Of a stretch of 9,211 bases of DNA, positions 1 to 5,328 are shown piece after piece. The stretch is from an uncultured beta proteobacterium. Its GTDB lineage: Bacteria > Pseudomonadota > Gammaproteobacteria > Burkholderiales > SG8-39. The stretch lies in assembly GCA_902826155.1 (NCBI GenBank), contig CADEDU010000006.1, forward strand, positions 1 through 9,211, read 5' to 3'. Both the position numbers and the translations under genes were made by a program. The notes beneath the pieces were generated by a model. The model had not been told where the DNA came from. It ran no database searches and saw only the letters and a program-made list of their open reading frames with translations. The stretch's first letter is position 1. Every line of letters begins with the position of its first letter.

Positions 1-223
1 GTATCTTGCCGCGCTGTCGAAGCTGCAGGACTTGCTGGGCCGGCTGAATGACACGGCCACCACCGCCGTGTTGCTCGGCTTAGTCGAGCAAAGGGCCAAC
101 ACCAACGAAGCGCATCGCGCGCTCGGCATAGTGCAGGGTTGGACCGCCGGGCGAGCATTGCGAAGCATCGATGACATCGAGATGGTGTGGCAGGAGTTCA
201 AACAAGCGTGGCTGTTTTGGTAG
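1..223 (+). CDS. CHAD-domain protein, C-terminal fragment
   Basis: This is the 3' end of a gene that begins left of the window; the reading frame runs from base 2 to the TAG at 221-223, giving about 73 residues. The visible stretch reads as helices with the pattern LSKLQDLLGRLND near its start, which matches the second half of CHAD domains (conserved histidine alpha-helical domain). CHAD proteins bind inorganic polyphosphate and are often encoded near polyphosphate or phosphohistidine enzymes. The N-terminal part, including any fused CYTH domain, lies outside the window, so the full architecture is unknown. The next gene, a SixA-type phosphatase, starts 36 bases downstream on the same strand, so the two are probably co-transcribed. 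The CHAD call rests on motif resemblance in a short fragment. Confidence 0.75.
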   Translation, partial: YLAALSKLQDLLGRLNDTATTAVLLGLVEQRANTNEAHRALGIVQGWTAGRALRSIDDIEMVWQEFKQAWLFW

Positions 224-259
224 CAGTCGCTATCTGCCTTGCGCCGCAAAGGAGTGCTT

Positions 260-724
260 ATGGAAGTCATCTTGTGGCGTCACGCAGACGCTGAAGAAGC
301 CGCAGCTAGCGGCAATGACGCTGATCGAGCGCTGACCGCCAAGGGCAAAAAACACGCGCGCAAAATCGCCAAATGGCTGACTAAACGCATCGAAGGTAAT
401 GCCCGTCTGGTCGTGAGCCCCGCGCTGCGAGCGCGCCAAACGGCGGAAGCGTTAGTTAAGGATTTCGACGTAGCGCCTGCCGTCGGCGTTGGCACGAAAA
501 CACGCGCGGTGTTAGCGGCGATCGGCTGGCCCGACGAGAACGGCACAGTGGTCGTCGTCGGGCATCAACCCACACTAGGGCGCGTCGCCGCACTGCTGCT
601 CACGGGCAAAGAGGCCGATTGGGATATCAAAAAGGGTAGCGTCTGGTGGCTCACTTCCCGCGTTGCGTCGGACGGAGGAATCGAAGTCACACTTCGTGCC
701 GTCATGGCGCCCAGCCAAGTGTAA
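260..724 (+). CDS. sixA: SixA-type phosphohistidine phosphatase
   Basis: This is a 154-residue histidine-phosphatase-superfamily protein of the short SixA type, which removes phosphate from phosphohistidine on signalling proteins such as HPt domains or NPr in the cytoplasm. The catalytic RHA motif is at residues 7-9 (His8 the nucleophile). It is followed by the D-R-x-L-T-x-K-G segment at 22-29, the SPALRARQTAE block at 53-63 that supplies the second arginine, and the VGHQP motif with His102. The length matches SixA (about 150-160). The ATG at 260 is chosen because AAAGGAG at 248-254 lies five bases upstream; an in-frame TTG at 239 would put that Shine-Dalgarno inside the gene. It sits directly behind the CHAD gene, a frequent pairing. 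The actual protein substrate cannot be read from the sequence. Confidence 0.92.
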   Translation: MEVILWRHADAEEAAASGNDADRALTAKGKKHARKIAKWLTKRIEGNARLVVSPALRARQTAEALVKDFDVAPAVGVGTKTRAVLAAIGWPDENGTVVVVGHQPTLGRVAALLLTGKEADWDIKKGSVWWLTSRVASDGGIEVTLRAVMAPSQV

Positions 725-755
725 AGCGCCACCAATCTTCCAGCCGGCGAGCGTC

Positions 756-1154
756 CTAGGTAGATTTGCGGGCGCGTGAAGTGCGCTCGACGCGGCGCAA
801 TCGAGCAGCCGTACCCGCAATGTTCTCAAGACCCCAAGCAGCGAGTTGCTCTAGAACAGGTAGCAACGAAGTGCCTTTAGCGGTGAGCCGATACGCCTCT
901 CGACCCGGCAACGCAGCGGAAGGATAACGCTCGATAAGTCCGCATGCGGACAAGCGCGTCAGCCGCTGACTCAGAATGTTGGTGGCAATGCGCTCGGGCG
1001 AGTCGATAAATTCCTTAAAGTGCGCCTTGCCGAGCATTAAGTCGCGCACCACGAGCAAAGTCCACTTGTCGCCGAGTATGTCGAGTGCGCAAGCAATGGG
1101 GCAAGGCGAACGCTGTGTTTCGCTCTGATTGCGGCTATCTCGAGCAACTTTCAT
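756..1154 (-). CDS. HxlR-family winged-helix transcriptional regulator
   Basis: This 132-residue protein has the full HxlR pattern: CPIACALDILGDKWTLLVVRDL at about residues 18-39 (written here as two joined blocks, CPIACALDILG and DKWTLLVVRDL), the helix-turn-helix core with F46 and NILSQRLTRL at 59-68, and the winged hairpin around GLIERYPS and YRLTAKG up to residue 94. HxlR proteins are dimeric DNA-binding regulators, and many sense electrophiles, aldehydes or oxidants through a cysteine near the N-terminus; here Cys18 is in that place and Cys22 is an extra nearby one. The ATG at 1154 gives a typical HxlR N-terminus; a GTG at 1205 would add 17 residues and cannot be excluded, and neither start has a clear Shine-Dalgarno. 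The gene is divergent from a MAPEG gene and flanks a perfect palindrome, its likely binding site. Confidence 0.93.
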   Translation of the reverse strand: MKVARDSRNQSETQRSPCPIACALDILGDKWTLLVVRDLMLGKAHFKEFIDSPERIATNILSQRLTRLSACGLIERYPSAALPGREAYRLTAKGTSLLPVLEQLAAWGLENIAGTAARLRRVERTSRARKST

Positions 1155-1253
1155 TCGAGGTTCGACTTTTGCGGTAACTCGGATAAATTCGCCATCGGTT
1201 AACACATCAATCGAGCGCTAGGCGCATTCGATCCAAGCTTGATTGGTTAGATT

Positions 1254-1281
1254 TTGACTTTACTTGCGATACTTGCATAAT
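1254..1281 (+). promoter_or_regulatory. Probable sigma-70 promoter of the MAPEG gene
   Basis: TTGACT at 1254-1259 (5 of 6 to the -35 consensus) and CATAAT at 1276-1281 (5 of 6 to the -10 consensus) are separated by 16 bases. Transcription would start near 1288. The -10 box lies in the middle of the perfect palindrome at 1264-1294, which suggests repression, or control, by the divergent HxlR-family regulator. Confidence 0.6.
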
Positions 1282-1294
1282 GCAAGTATCGCAA
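1264..1294. promoter_or_regulatory. Perfect 31-bp palindrome, probable HxlR operator
   Basis: The two 15-base arms are exact reverse complements (TTGCGATACTTGCAT and its complement) around a single central A at 1279. A perfect palindrome of this size between a dimeric HxlR regulator and a divergent gene is best read as the operator. Its centre holds the putative -10 box of the MAPEG promoter, so binding would occlude RNA polymerase. The assignment to this regulator is inference from position and symmetry. Confidence 0.75.
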
Positions 1295-1325
1295 CTCTAC
1301 AGAACCCAGCTATGCCCATTCTTCC

Positions 1326-1700
1326 GTGTACGCCGCTCTGGTCGCCTTGCTGTTTTTCGGGTTAAGCGTGCGAACACTGCGCTTGCGCCGTACCCTGAAC
1401 ATACCAATCGGTGACGCCGGAGACCAACGTATGCTGCGCGCAATGCGAGTGCATTCGAACTGTGCCGAGTACGCGCCCTTCAGCCTGCTCCTGATCCTCT
1501 TTGTAGAGACGCAAAGCGCGCCCGCGCTATTGATTCACTTTCTCGGTTTATGCCTATTGCTCGGGAGATTGGCTCATGCTTTCGGCTTGAGTCGAGAACG
1601 TGAGAACTATCTATTTCGAGTCACCGGCATGGCGCTGACGTTTACTGCGCTGGTTGGAGCGGTCGGGTACTTGCTGGCGAAACACGCCTGGCGGGTCTGA
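1326..1700 (+). CDS. MAPEG-family membrane protein (YecN-like), start uncertain
   Basis: This is a 124-residue polytopic membrane protein of the MAPEG family, whose members include membrane-bound glutathione S-transferases. Hydrophobic segments lie at about residues 1-15, 51-61, 66-84 and 98-118. The family signature is visible as RVHSNCAEYAPF at 41-52, with Asn45 and Glu48, and GRLAHAFG at 80-87. The coding frame as it stands can begin only at GTG 1326, which has no Shine-Dalgarno. An ATG at 1312 starts an appropriate-looking MPIL leader but is one base out of frame, so a base may have been lost near 1320-1325. The gene is divergent from an HxlR regulator with a palindromic operator over its promoter, so induction by a reactive compound is plausible. 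The enzymatic substrate is unknown. Confidence 0.85.
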   Translation: MYAALVALLFFGLSVRTLRLRRTLNIPIGDAGDQRMLRAMRVHSNCAEYAPFSLLLILFVETQSAPALLIHFLGLCLLLGRLAHAFGLSRERENYLFRVTGMALTFTALVGAVGYLLAKHAWRV

Positions 1701-1725
1701 GCAAACGCCTGCCGTACGGGACCGC

Positions 1726-1755
1726 AAAAAACAAAGCCGGCCGGACTGAAGCCGG
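1726..1755 (-). terminator. Possible intrinsic terminator at the segment junction
   Basis: On the minus strand a short GC hairpin (CCGGC at 1751-1755 pairing with GCCGG at 1737-1741, loop of nine) is followed by CTTTGTTTTTT (1736-1726). This would end transcription of the truncated MBL-fold fragment. The stem is only five pairs, so the call is weak and the T-run may be incidental to the junction. Confidence 0.3.
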
Positions 1756-1912
1756 TGTCGATGACGATGGTGCGATCGGCGCTGCGTGCGAGCCAGACGA
1801 AGTAGTCCATCGGCATCGGGCCATCGTGCGGGTCGCCGCCGAGGAAGTTGGTGCTGCGCAGGCGCTGGTGGTGCCCGTACTTCAGGGCATAGAGCTCGTA
1901 GGTGGGAAGCAT
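1745..1912 (-). pseudogene. Truncated MBL-fold hydrolase (AHL-lactonase-like), N-terminal fragment
   Basis: Reading on the minus strand from ATG 1912, about 56 residues match the start of the N-acyl-homoserine-lactonase-like metallo-beta-lactamase-fold family: a YELYALKYGHH beginning, then NFLGGDPHDGPMPMDYFVW at residues 22-40 and IVIDTGFS at 49-56. After residue 56 the similarity stops; the frame continues as unrelated sequence to a stop at 1607-1609, overlapping the 3' end of the MAPEG gene. Full-length relatives have roughly 250 or more residues, and the metal-binding HxHxDH motif lies beyond the break, so no active hydrolase can be made. The fragment shares the high GC content of the right-hand segment, and its break coincides with the composition change. 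I treat it as a gene remnant. Confidence 0.78.
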
Positions 1913-1954
1913 GGTGCTTAAGTGGAAGGTGAAGGGTGAATGGTCAAGGGCGGG

Positions 1955-1972
1955 GCCGCACTACAATGCGGC
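1955..1972. promoter_or_regulatory. Inverted repeat and -10-like box abutting the ABC transporter start
   Basis: GCCGCA (1955-1960) and TGCGGC (1967-1972) form a perfect six-pair inverted repeat with a six-base spacer, ending exactly one base before the ATG at 1973. The spacer and the first base of the right arm spell TACAAT (1962-1967), a 5-of-6 match to the -10 consensus. If used, transcription would begin at or next to the ATG, giving a leaderless mRNA; this fits the absence of a Shine-Dalgarno. No convincing -35 box was found. The repeat could instead be an operator or an RNA hairpin. Confidence 0.4.
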
Positions 1973-3847
1973 ATGTTCGATCGCATCTTCGCGTGGTTCG
2001 AGCGCCGCATCGATGCCACCGCGCCCGCCGACCGGCGCACACCGCCCGCCTCGCTGCGAGCGTTCTACTGGCACTTCCTCGCCGAACACAAGCGGTTGTT
2101 CGCTGTCATCCTGGTCACTGTCTTGGCGGTTGCGCTGGTCGACTCGATGATTCCGGTGTTCATCGGCAAGCTGGTTTCTCTGATGGCAGCTTCCGACCGT
2201 CGCGCGGCGCTCGCCGAAGCATGGCCGATGCTGGTGCTGATGGCGCTGGTGATCCTGATCGGTCGGCCGCTCACGGTGCTGATCGATCTGATCGTGCGCA
2301 ACAACATCATCGTGCCCGGTGTCACCAGCCGCATCCGCTGGCTCAGTCATTGGCACGTGGTACGGCACAGCTGGAGTTTCTTCCAGAACGATTTCGCCGG
2401 CCGCATCGCCAACCGCGTGATGCAGACCGCGAACGCGGTGCGCGAGAGCGTGGTATCGAGCATTCGTGCAGTGTGGTTCATCGCGGTGTACGGCACCACG
2501 GCGCTGGTGCTGATGAGCTTCGCCGATCCGCGTCTGGCAGCTCCCACGCTCGGCTGGATCGTCGGTTACGTGTTCTTCCTGCGCCACTACGTGCCGCGGC
2601 TGCGCAGTGTCGGCAAGGCGAGTGCCGAGGCGCACTCGGCGCTGATGGGCCGCGTGGTCGATTCCTACACCAACATCCTCACGGTCAAGCTGTTCGCCCG
2701 CGCGCGCGACGAAGACGCTTATGTGCGCGACGCGATCGAGGAGCATCGCGGCGCGATGAGCGAGCACATGCGGCTGATCACGCATTTCATCCTGACCTTG
2801 CAGGTCATGAATGCGATGTTGCTCGCCTCGACCGCGGCGGTGGGCATCATGCTGTGGGCGAACGGCGCGATCGACGTCGGCGCGGTCGCGATGGCGTTGC
2901 CGCTCGCCTGGCAGATCGCGAACATGGCGGGCTGGGTGTCGTGGGAGGTGACCGGCATCTTCGAGAATCTCGGCCATGTGCAGGAGGGGATGCAGACCAT
3001 CGCCGTGCCGCACCGGCTGATCGATGCGCCCGATGCGAAGGAACTCCACGTCACGCGAGGCGAGATCCGCTTCGATCACGTGACGTTCGCTTACGACAAG
3101 CGCCCGCCGATGCTCGAGGACTTCAACCTGACCGTGCGAGCGGGCGAGCGCGTCGGCCTGGTCGGGCGATCAGGGGCCGGCAAATCGACCATCGTCAATC
3201 TGCTGTTGCGCTTCTTCGATCTGCAGGCGGGGCGGATCGTCATCGACGGACAGTCGATCGCATCGGTTACCCAGGAGAGTCTGCGCGGTGCGATCGGTGT
3301 GGTCACGCAGGACACGTCGCTGCTGCACCGCTCGATCGCCGACAACATCCGCTATGGTCGCCCCGATGCCGATGCGGCCGAAGTCGAGACGGCCGCGCGC
3401 AAGGCGCAGGCGCACGCATTCATCGCCGGCTTGCGCGATCTGCACGATCGCGACGGCTACGACGCGCATGTCGGCGAACGTGGCGTCAAGCTCTCGGGCG
3501 GTCAACGCCAGCGCGTGGCGATCGCTCGGGTGCTGCTCAAGGACGCGCCGATCCTGGTGCTCGACGAGGCGACTTCGGCGCTCGACAGCGAAGTCGAGGC
3601 AGCGATCCAGGAGCAGCTGATCGGCCTGATGGCGGGCAAGACGGTGATCGCGATCGCCCATCGGCTCTCGACCATCGCGCGCATGGACCGGCTGGTGGTG
3701 ATCGACGAGGGCCGCATCGTCGAGCAAGGGTCGCACGCGGAGCTGCTCGCCAAGGGCGGGCTGTACGCCGAGCTGTGGTCGCATCAATCCGGCGGGTTCC
3801 TGGCCAACGAATTGGAGCAGCCGACCGACTCGGCCCATGTCGTCTGA
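1973..3847 (+). CDS. ABC exporter half-transporter (fused permease and ATPase)
   Basis: This 624-residue protein joins a six-helix transmembrane domain (about residues 40-340) to an ABC ATPase domain (about 363-600), the layout of MsbA/ABCB-type exporters that work as homodimers in the inner membrane. All ATPase motifs are intact: A-loop tyrosine in FAYDKRPP (about 374), Walker A GRSGAGKST at 398-406, Q-loop Gln446, signature LSGGQ at 507-511, Walker B ILVLDE at 527-532, D-loop SALD at 535-538 and switch His563. The ATG at 1973 is preferred because it gives the usual short cytoplasmic N-terminus (MFDRIFAWFERR); an in-frame GTG/ATG region near 1940 would add residues unlike the family and also lacks a Shine-Dalgarno. 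The substrate (lipid, drug or other) cannot be read. The downstream hydroxylase gene starts 81 bases later on the same strand. Confidence 0.96.
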   Translation: MFDRIFAWFERRIDATAPADRRTPPASLRAFYWHFLAEHKRLFAVILVTVLAVALVDSMIPVFIGKLVSLMAASDRRAALAEAWPMLVLMALVILIGRPLTVLIDLIVRNNIIVPGVTSRIRWLSHWHVVRHSWSFFQNDFAGRIANRVMQTANAVRESVVSSIRAVWFIAVYGTTALVLMSFADPRLAAPTLGWIVGYVFFLRHYVPRLRSVGKASAEAHSALMGRVVDSYTNILTVKLFARARDEDAYVRDAIEEHRGAMSEHMRLITHFILTLQVMNAMLLASTAAVGIMLWANGAIDVGAVAMALPLAWQIANMAGWVSWEVTGIFENLGHVQEGMQTIAVPHRLIDAPDAKELHVTRGEIRFDHVTFAYDKRPPMLEDFNLTVRAGERVGLVGRSGAGKSTIVNLLLRFFDLQAGRIVIDGQSIASVTQESLRGAIGVVTQDTSLLHRSIADNIRYGRPDADAAEVETAARKAQAHAFIAGLRDLHDRDGYDAHVGERGVKLSGGQRQRVAIARVLLKDAPILVLDEATSALDSEVEAAIQEQLIGLMAGKTVIAIAHRLSTIARMDRLVVIDEGRIVEQGSHAELLAKGGLYAELWSHQSGGFLANELEQPTDSAHVV

Positions 3848-3850
3848 AAC

Positions 3851-3884
3851 GCCGCGCCGTGCGCCGGTCACACTGGTGCGCGGC
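3851..3884 (+). terminator. GC-rich hairpin after the ABC transporter gene
   Basis: GCCGCGC (3851-3857) and GCGCGGC (3878-3884) are perfect inverted arms around a 20-base spacer, starting four bases after the ABC gene stop. No T-run follows, so it could be a factor-dependent pause, an mRNA-stabilising hairpin or chance in GC-rich DNA. Confidence 0.3.
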
Positions 3885-3928
3885 TCGCTTGCAACGATCA
3901 CCGGATTCAACTCACCCCGGAGATCGTC

Positions 3929-4669
3929 ATGCAATCGGCATTGGAGTGGTTCAGTCTGGCGGTACTACCCGTCTTTCTCGTTCTCGACCTGATCTGGCGC
4001 GGCTACCGCAACGAGCGCGCGCGGCACTGGAAGCTGCGTGCGTTGCTGGTCACCGCAATCAATTTCTGGCTGTCGCTCGCCATCGGCACATTCTGGGGCA
4101 GCGTGTTCGGCGAGAAGAGTCTGTTCAGCGGATCGGCCCTGGGCATGGTCGGCGGTGCGATCGTTGGCGTGCTGGCTTACGAATTCGTGCACTACTGGTA
4201 TCACCGCGCCGCGCATCGCTTCGACGGCCTGTGGCGCTTCGTCGGTCATCAGATGCATCACAGCGCCGAGAGCATCGACGCGTTCGGCGCGTACTACCTG
4301 CATCCGGTCGATGCGTTGCTCTTCACCACGTGGGCGTCACTGGTGTTTTTTCCGGTGCTGGGCCTGAGCCCGGAGGCGGGCGCGCTGGCTGCGGCGTTCC
4401 TCGGCTTCAACGCGGTGTTCCAGCACGCGAACATCGAGACGCCGCGCTGGGTCGGCTACTTCGTTCAGCGTCCTGAAAGCCATCGCATTCACCATGCACG
4501 CGGGGTACACGCCTTCAACTACGCTGACCTGCCGCTATGGGACCTCGTGTTCGGCACGTTCTGCAATCCGGCGAGCGTGCACGGGCTGGAGGCCGGCTTC
4601 TATCGGGGCGCATCGGTGCGTATCCCCGAGATGCTGGTCGGGACGGACGTGACGAAGCCCCGAGCTTGA
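3929..4669 (+). CDS. Sterol desaturase / fatty-acid hydroxylase family protein
   Basis: This is a 246-residue integral membrane di-iron protein of the sterol desaturase/fatty-acid hydroxylase superfamily, which oxidises lipid C-H bonds with O2. The histidine boxes are complete: HYWYHRAAH with His88, His92 and His96; GHQMHH with His107, His110 and His111; and SHRIHH with His185, His188 and His189. Additional histidines, His125 and His166, lie in typical positions. Hydrophobic helices occur at about residues 8-22, 38-56, 70-87, 127-145 and 150-164. GGAG at 3919-3922, six bases before the ATG, supports the start. It follows the ABC exporter and may share its transcript, so a role in making or modifying an envelope lipid that is then moved is conceivable, but no substrate is visible. 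The family call is firm; the reaction is not. Confidence 0.95.
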   Translation: MQSALEWFSLAVLPVFLVLDLIWRGYRNERARHWKLRALLVTAINFWLSLAIGTFWGSVFGEKSLFSGSALGMVGGAIVGVLAYEFVHYWYHRAAHRFDGLWRFVGHQMHHSAESIDAFGAYYLHPVDALLFTTWASLVFFPVLGLSPEAGALAAAFLGFNAVFQHANIETPRWVGYFVQRPESHRIHHARGVHAFNYADLPLWDLVFGTFCNPASVHGLEAGFYRGASVRIPEMLVGTDVTKPRA

Positions 4670-4729
4670 GCGGTGGCGTGAGGCTGTGCCGCCGCACTCG
4701 CGGCGACGCTTGGCGGGTTCGCGGCGCAT

Positions 4730-4745
4730 GGCGCATGATTGCGCC
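4730..4745. promoter_or_regulatory. Inverted repeat upstream of the small VOC gene
   Basis: GGCGCA (4730-4735) and TGCGCC (4740-4745) form a six-pair inverted repeat with a four-base spacer, 36 bases before the VOC gene start. CATGAT within it (4734-4739), with TTGGCG at 4710-4715 eighteen bases upstream, could form a weak promoter. Both boxes match only 4 of 6 consensus positions, so this is tentative. Confidence 0.25.
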
Positions 4746-4781
4746 CTTGCCCGACACGCCAAACCCGTCAACGGGGTGCCC

Positions 4782-5270
4782 ATGATCCGCAGACTCCATC
4801 ACAACGCGTACCGCTGCCGTGATTCCGAAGCCACGCGCCGGTTCTACGAGGACTTTCTCGGCATGCGCCTGGCGGGCTCGCTGATGATCGGCGAGACCAA
4901 GAGCGGACGGCAGACCAATACGTTGCATACGTTCTACGAAACCGACGACGGCGAGTATCTGGCGTTCTTCGAGGCGCCTGACATGCCGTTCGATTTCAAG
5001 GTGCAGCACGACTACGATCTGCACATCGCCATGGAAGTCGAGCGCAATGTGCTTGAGCCGATGCTGGAGAAGGGCAAGGCCGCGGGCATCGAGTCGCGCG
5101 GCGTGAGCGACCACAAGTTCATCCATTCGGTGTACTTCCGCGATCCGAACGGCTACGTGATCGAGCTCACCGCTCGCATGCCCGGCCACGACCAGGCAAT
5201 GGATCCGTCGCGCAATCGCGCGCGCGCGATCCTCGACGAGTGGCAGGGCACCAAGAAGGCGGCGGCCTGA
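4782..5270 (+). CDS. VOC-family (glyoxalase/dioxygenase-fold) metalloprotein
   Basis: This 162-residue protein has the paired beta-alpha-beta-beta-beta modules of the vicinal oxygen chelate superfamily. It opens with LHHNAYRCRDSEATRRFYEDFLGM, read here as LHHNAYRCRD then FYEDFLGM, the usual first strand and helix. The four expected metal ligands can be placed: His7 (or His6), Glu64 in YLAFFE, His81 in DLHIAMEV and Glu128 in GYVIELT. A metal-dependent lyase, isomerase or ring-cleaving dioxygenase activity is therefore possible; the substrate is unknown. The ATG at 4782 places the conserved N-terminus correctly, with only a weak GGGG-type ribosome-binding site before it; upstream in-frame starts would add an arginine-rich tail unlike the family. 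The C-terminal 30 residues after the last ligand are polar and charged. It converges with the membrane-protein gene that follows. Confidence 0.93.
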   Translation: MIRRLHHNAYRCRDSEATRRFYEDFLGMRLAGSLMIGETKSGRQTNTLHTFYETDDGEYLAFFEAPDMPFDFKVQHDYDLHIAMEVERNVLEPMLEKGKAAGIESRGVSDHKFIHSVYFRDPNGYVIELTARMPGHDQAMDPSRNRARAILDEWQGTKKAAA

Positions 5271-5285
5271 GCGAGCAGGCAGCAG

Positions 5286-5328
5286 CCTGAGCGGCCCCAC
5301 CGGCGTTGCGCGGGGCGATCTGCTCAGG
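5286..5328. terminator. Shared hairpin between convergent genes
   Basis: CCTGAGC (5286-5292) pairs with GCTCAGG (5322-5328) and, inside it, GCCCC (5294-5298) pairs with GGGGC (5312-5316). The structure lies between the convergent VOC gene and membrane-protein gene, and the right arm contains the latter's stop codon (5324-5326). There is no T-run in either direction, so a bidirectional terminator is plausible but unproven. Confidence 0.4.

Noticed and set aside
756..1205. Longer HxlR regulator beginning at GTG 1205.
   Set aside because: The extra 17 residues do not look like the family's short N-terminus; ATG 1154 is the simpler start, though not proven.
1936..4476. A very long open frame (846 codons) overlapping the ABC transporter and hydroxylase genes in another frame.
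   Set aside because: It is rich in Arg, Ala and His with no domain pattern, and the overlapping frames carry complete ABC and hydroxylase motifs. Long shadow frames are expected at this GC content.
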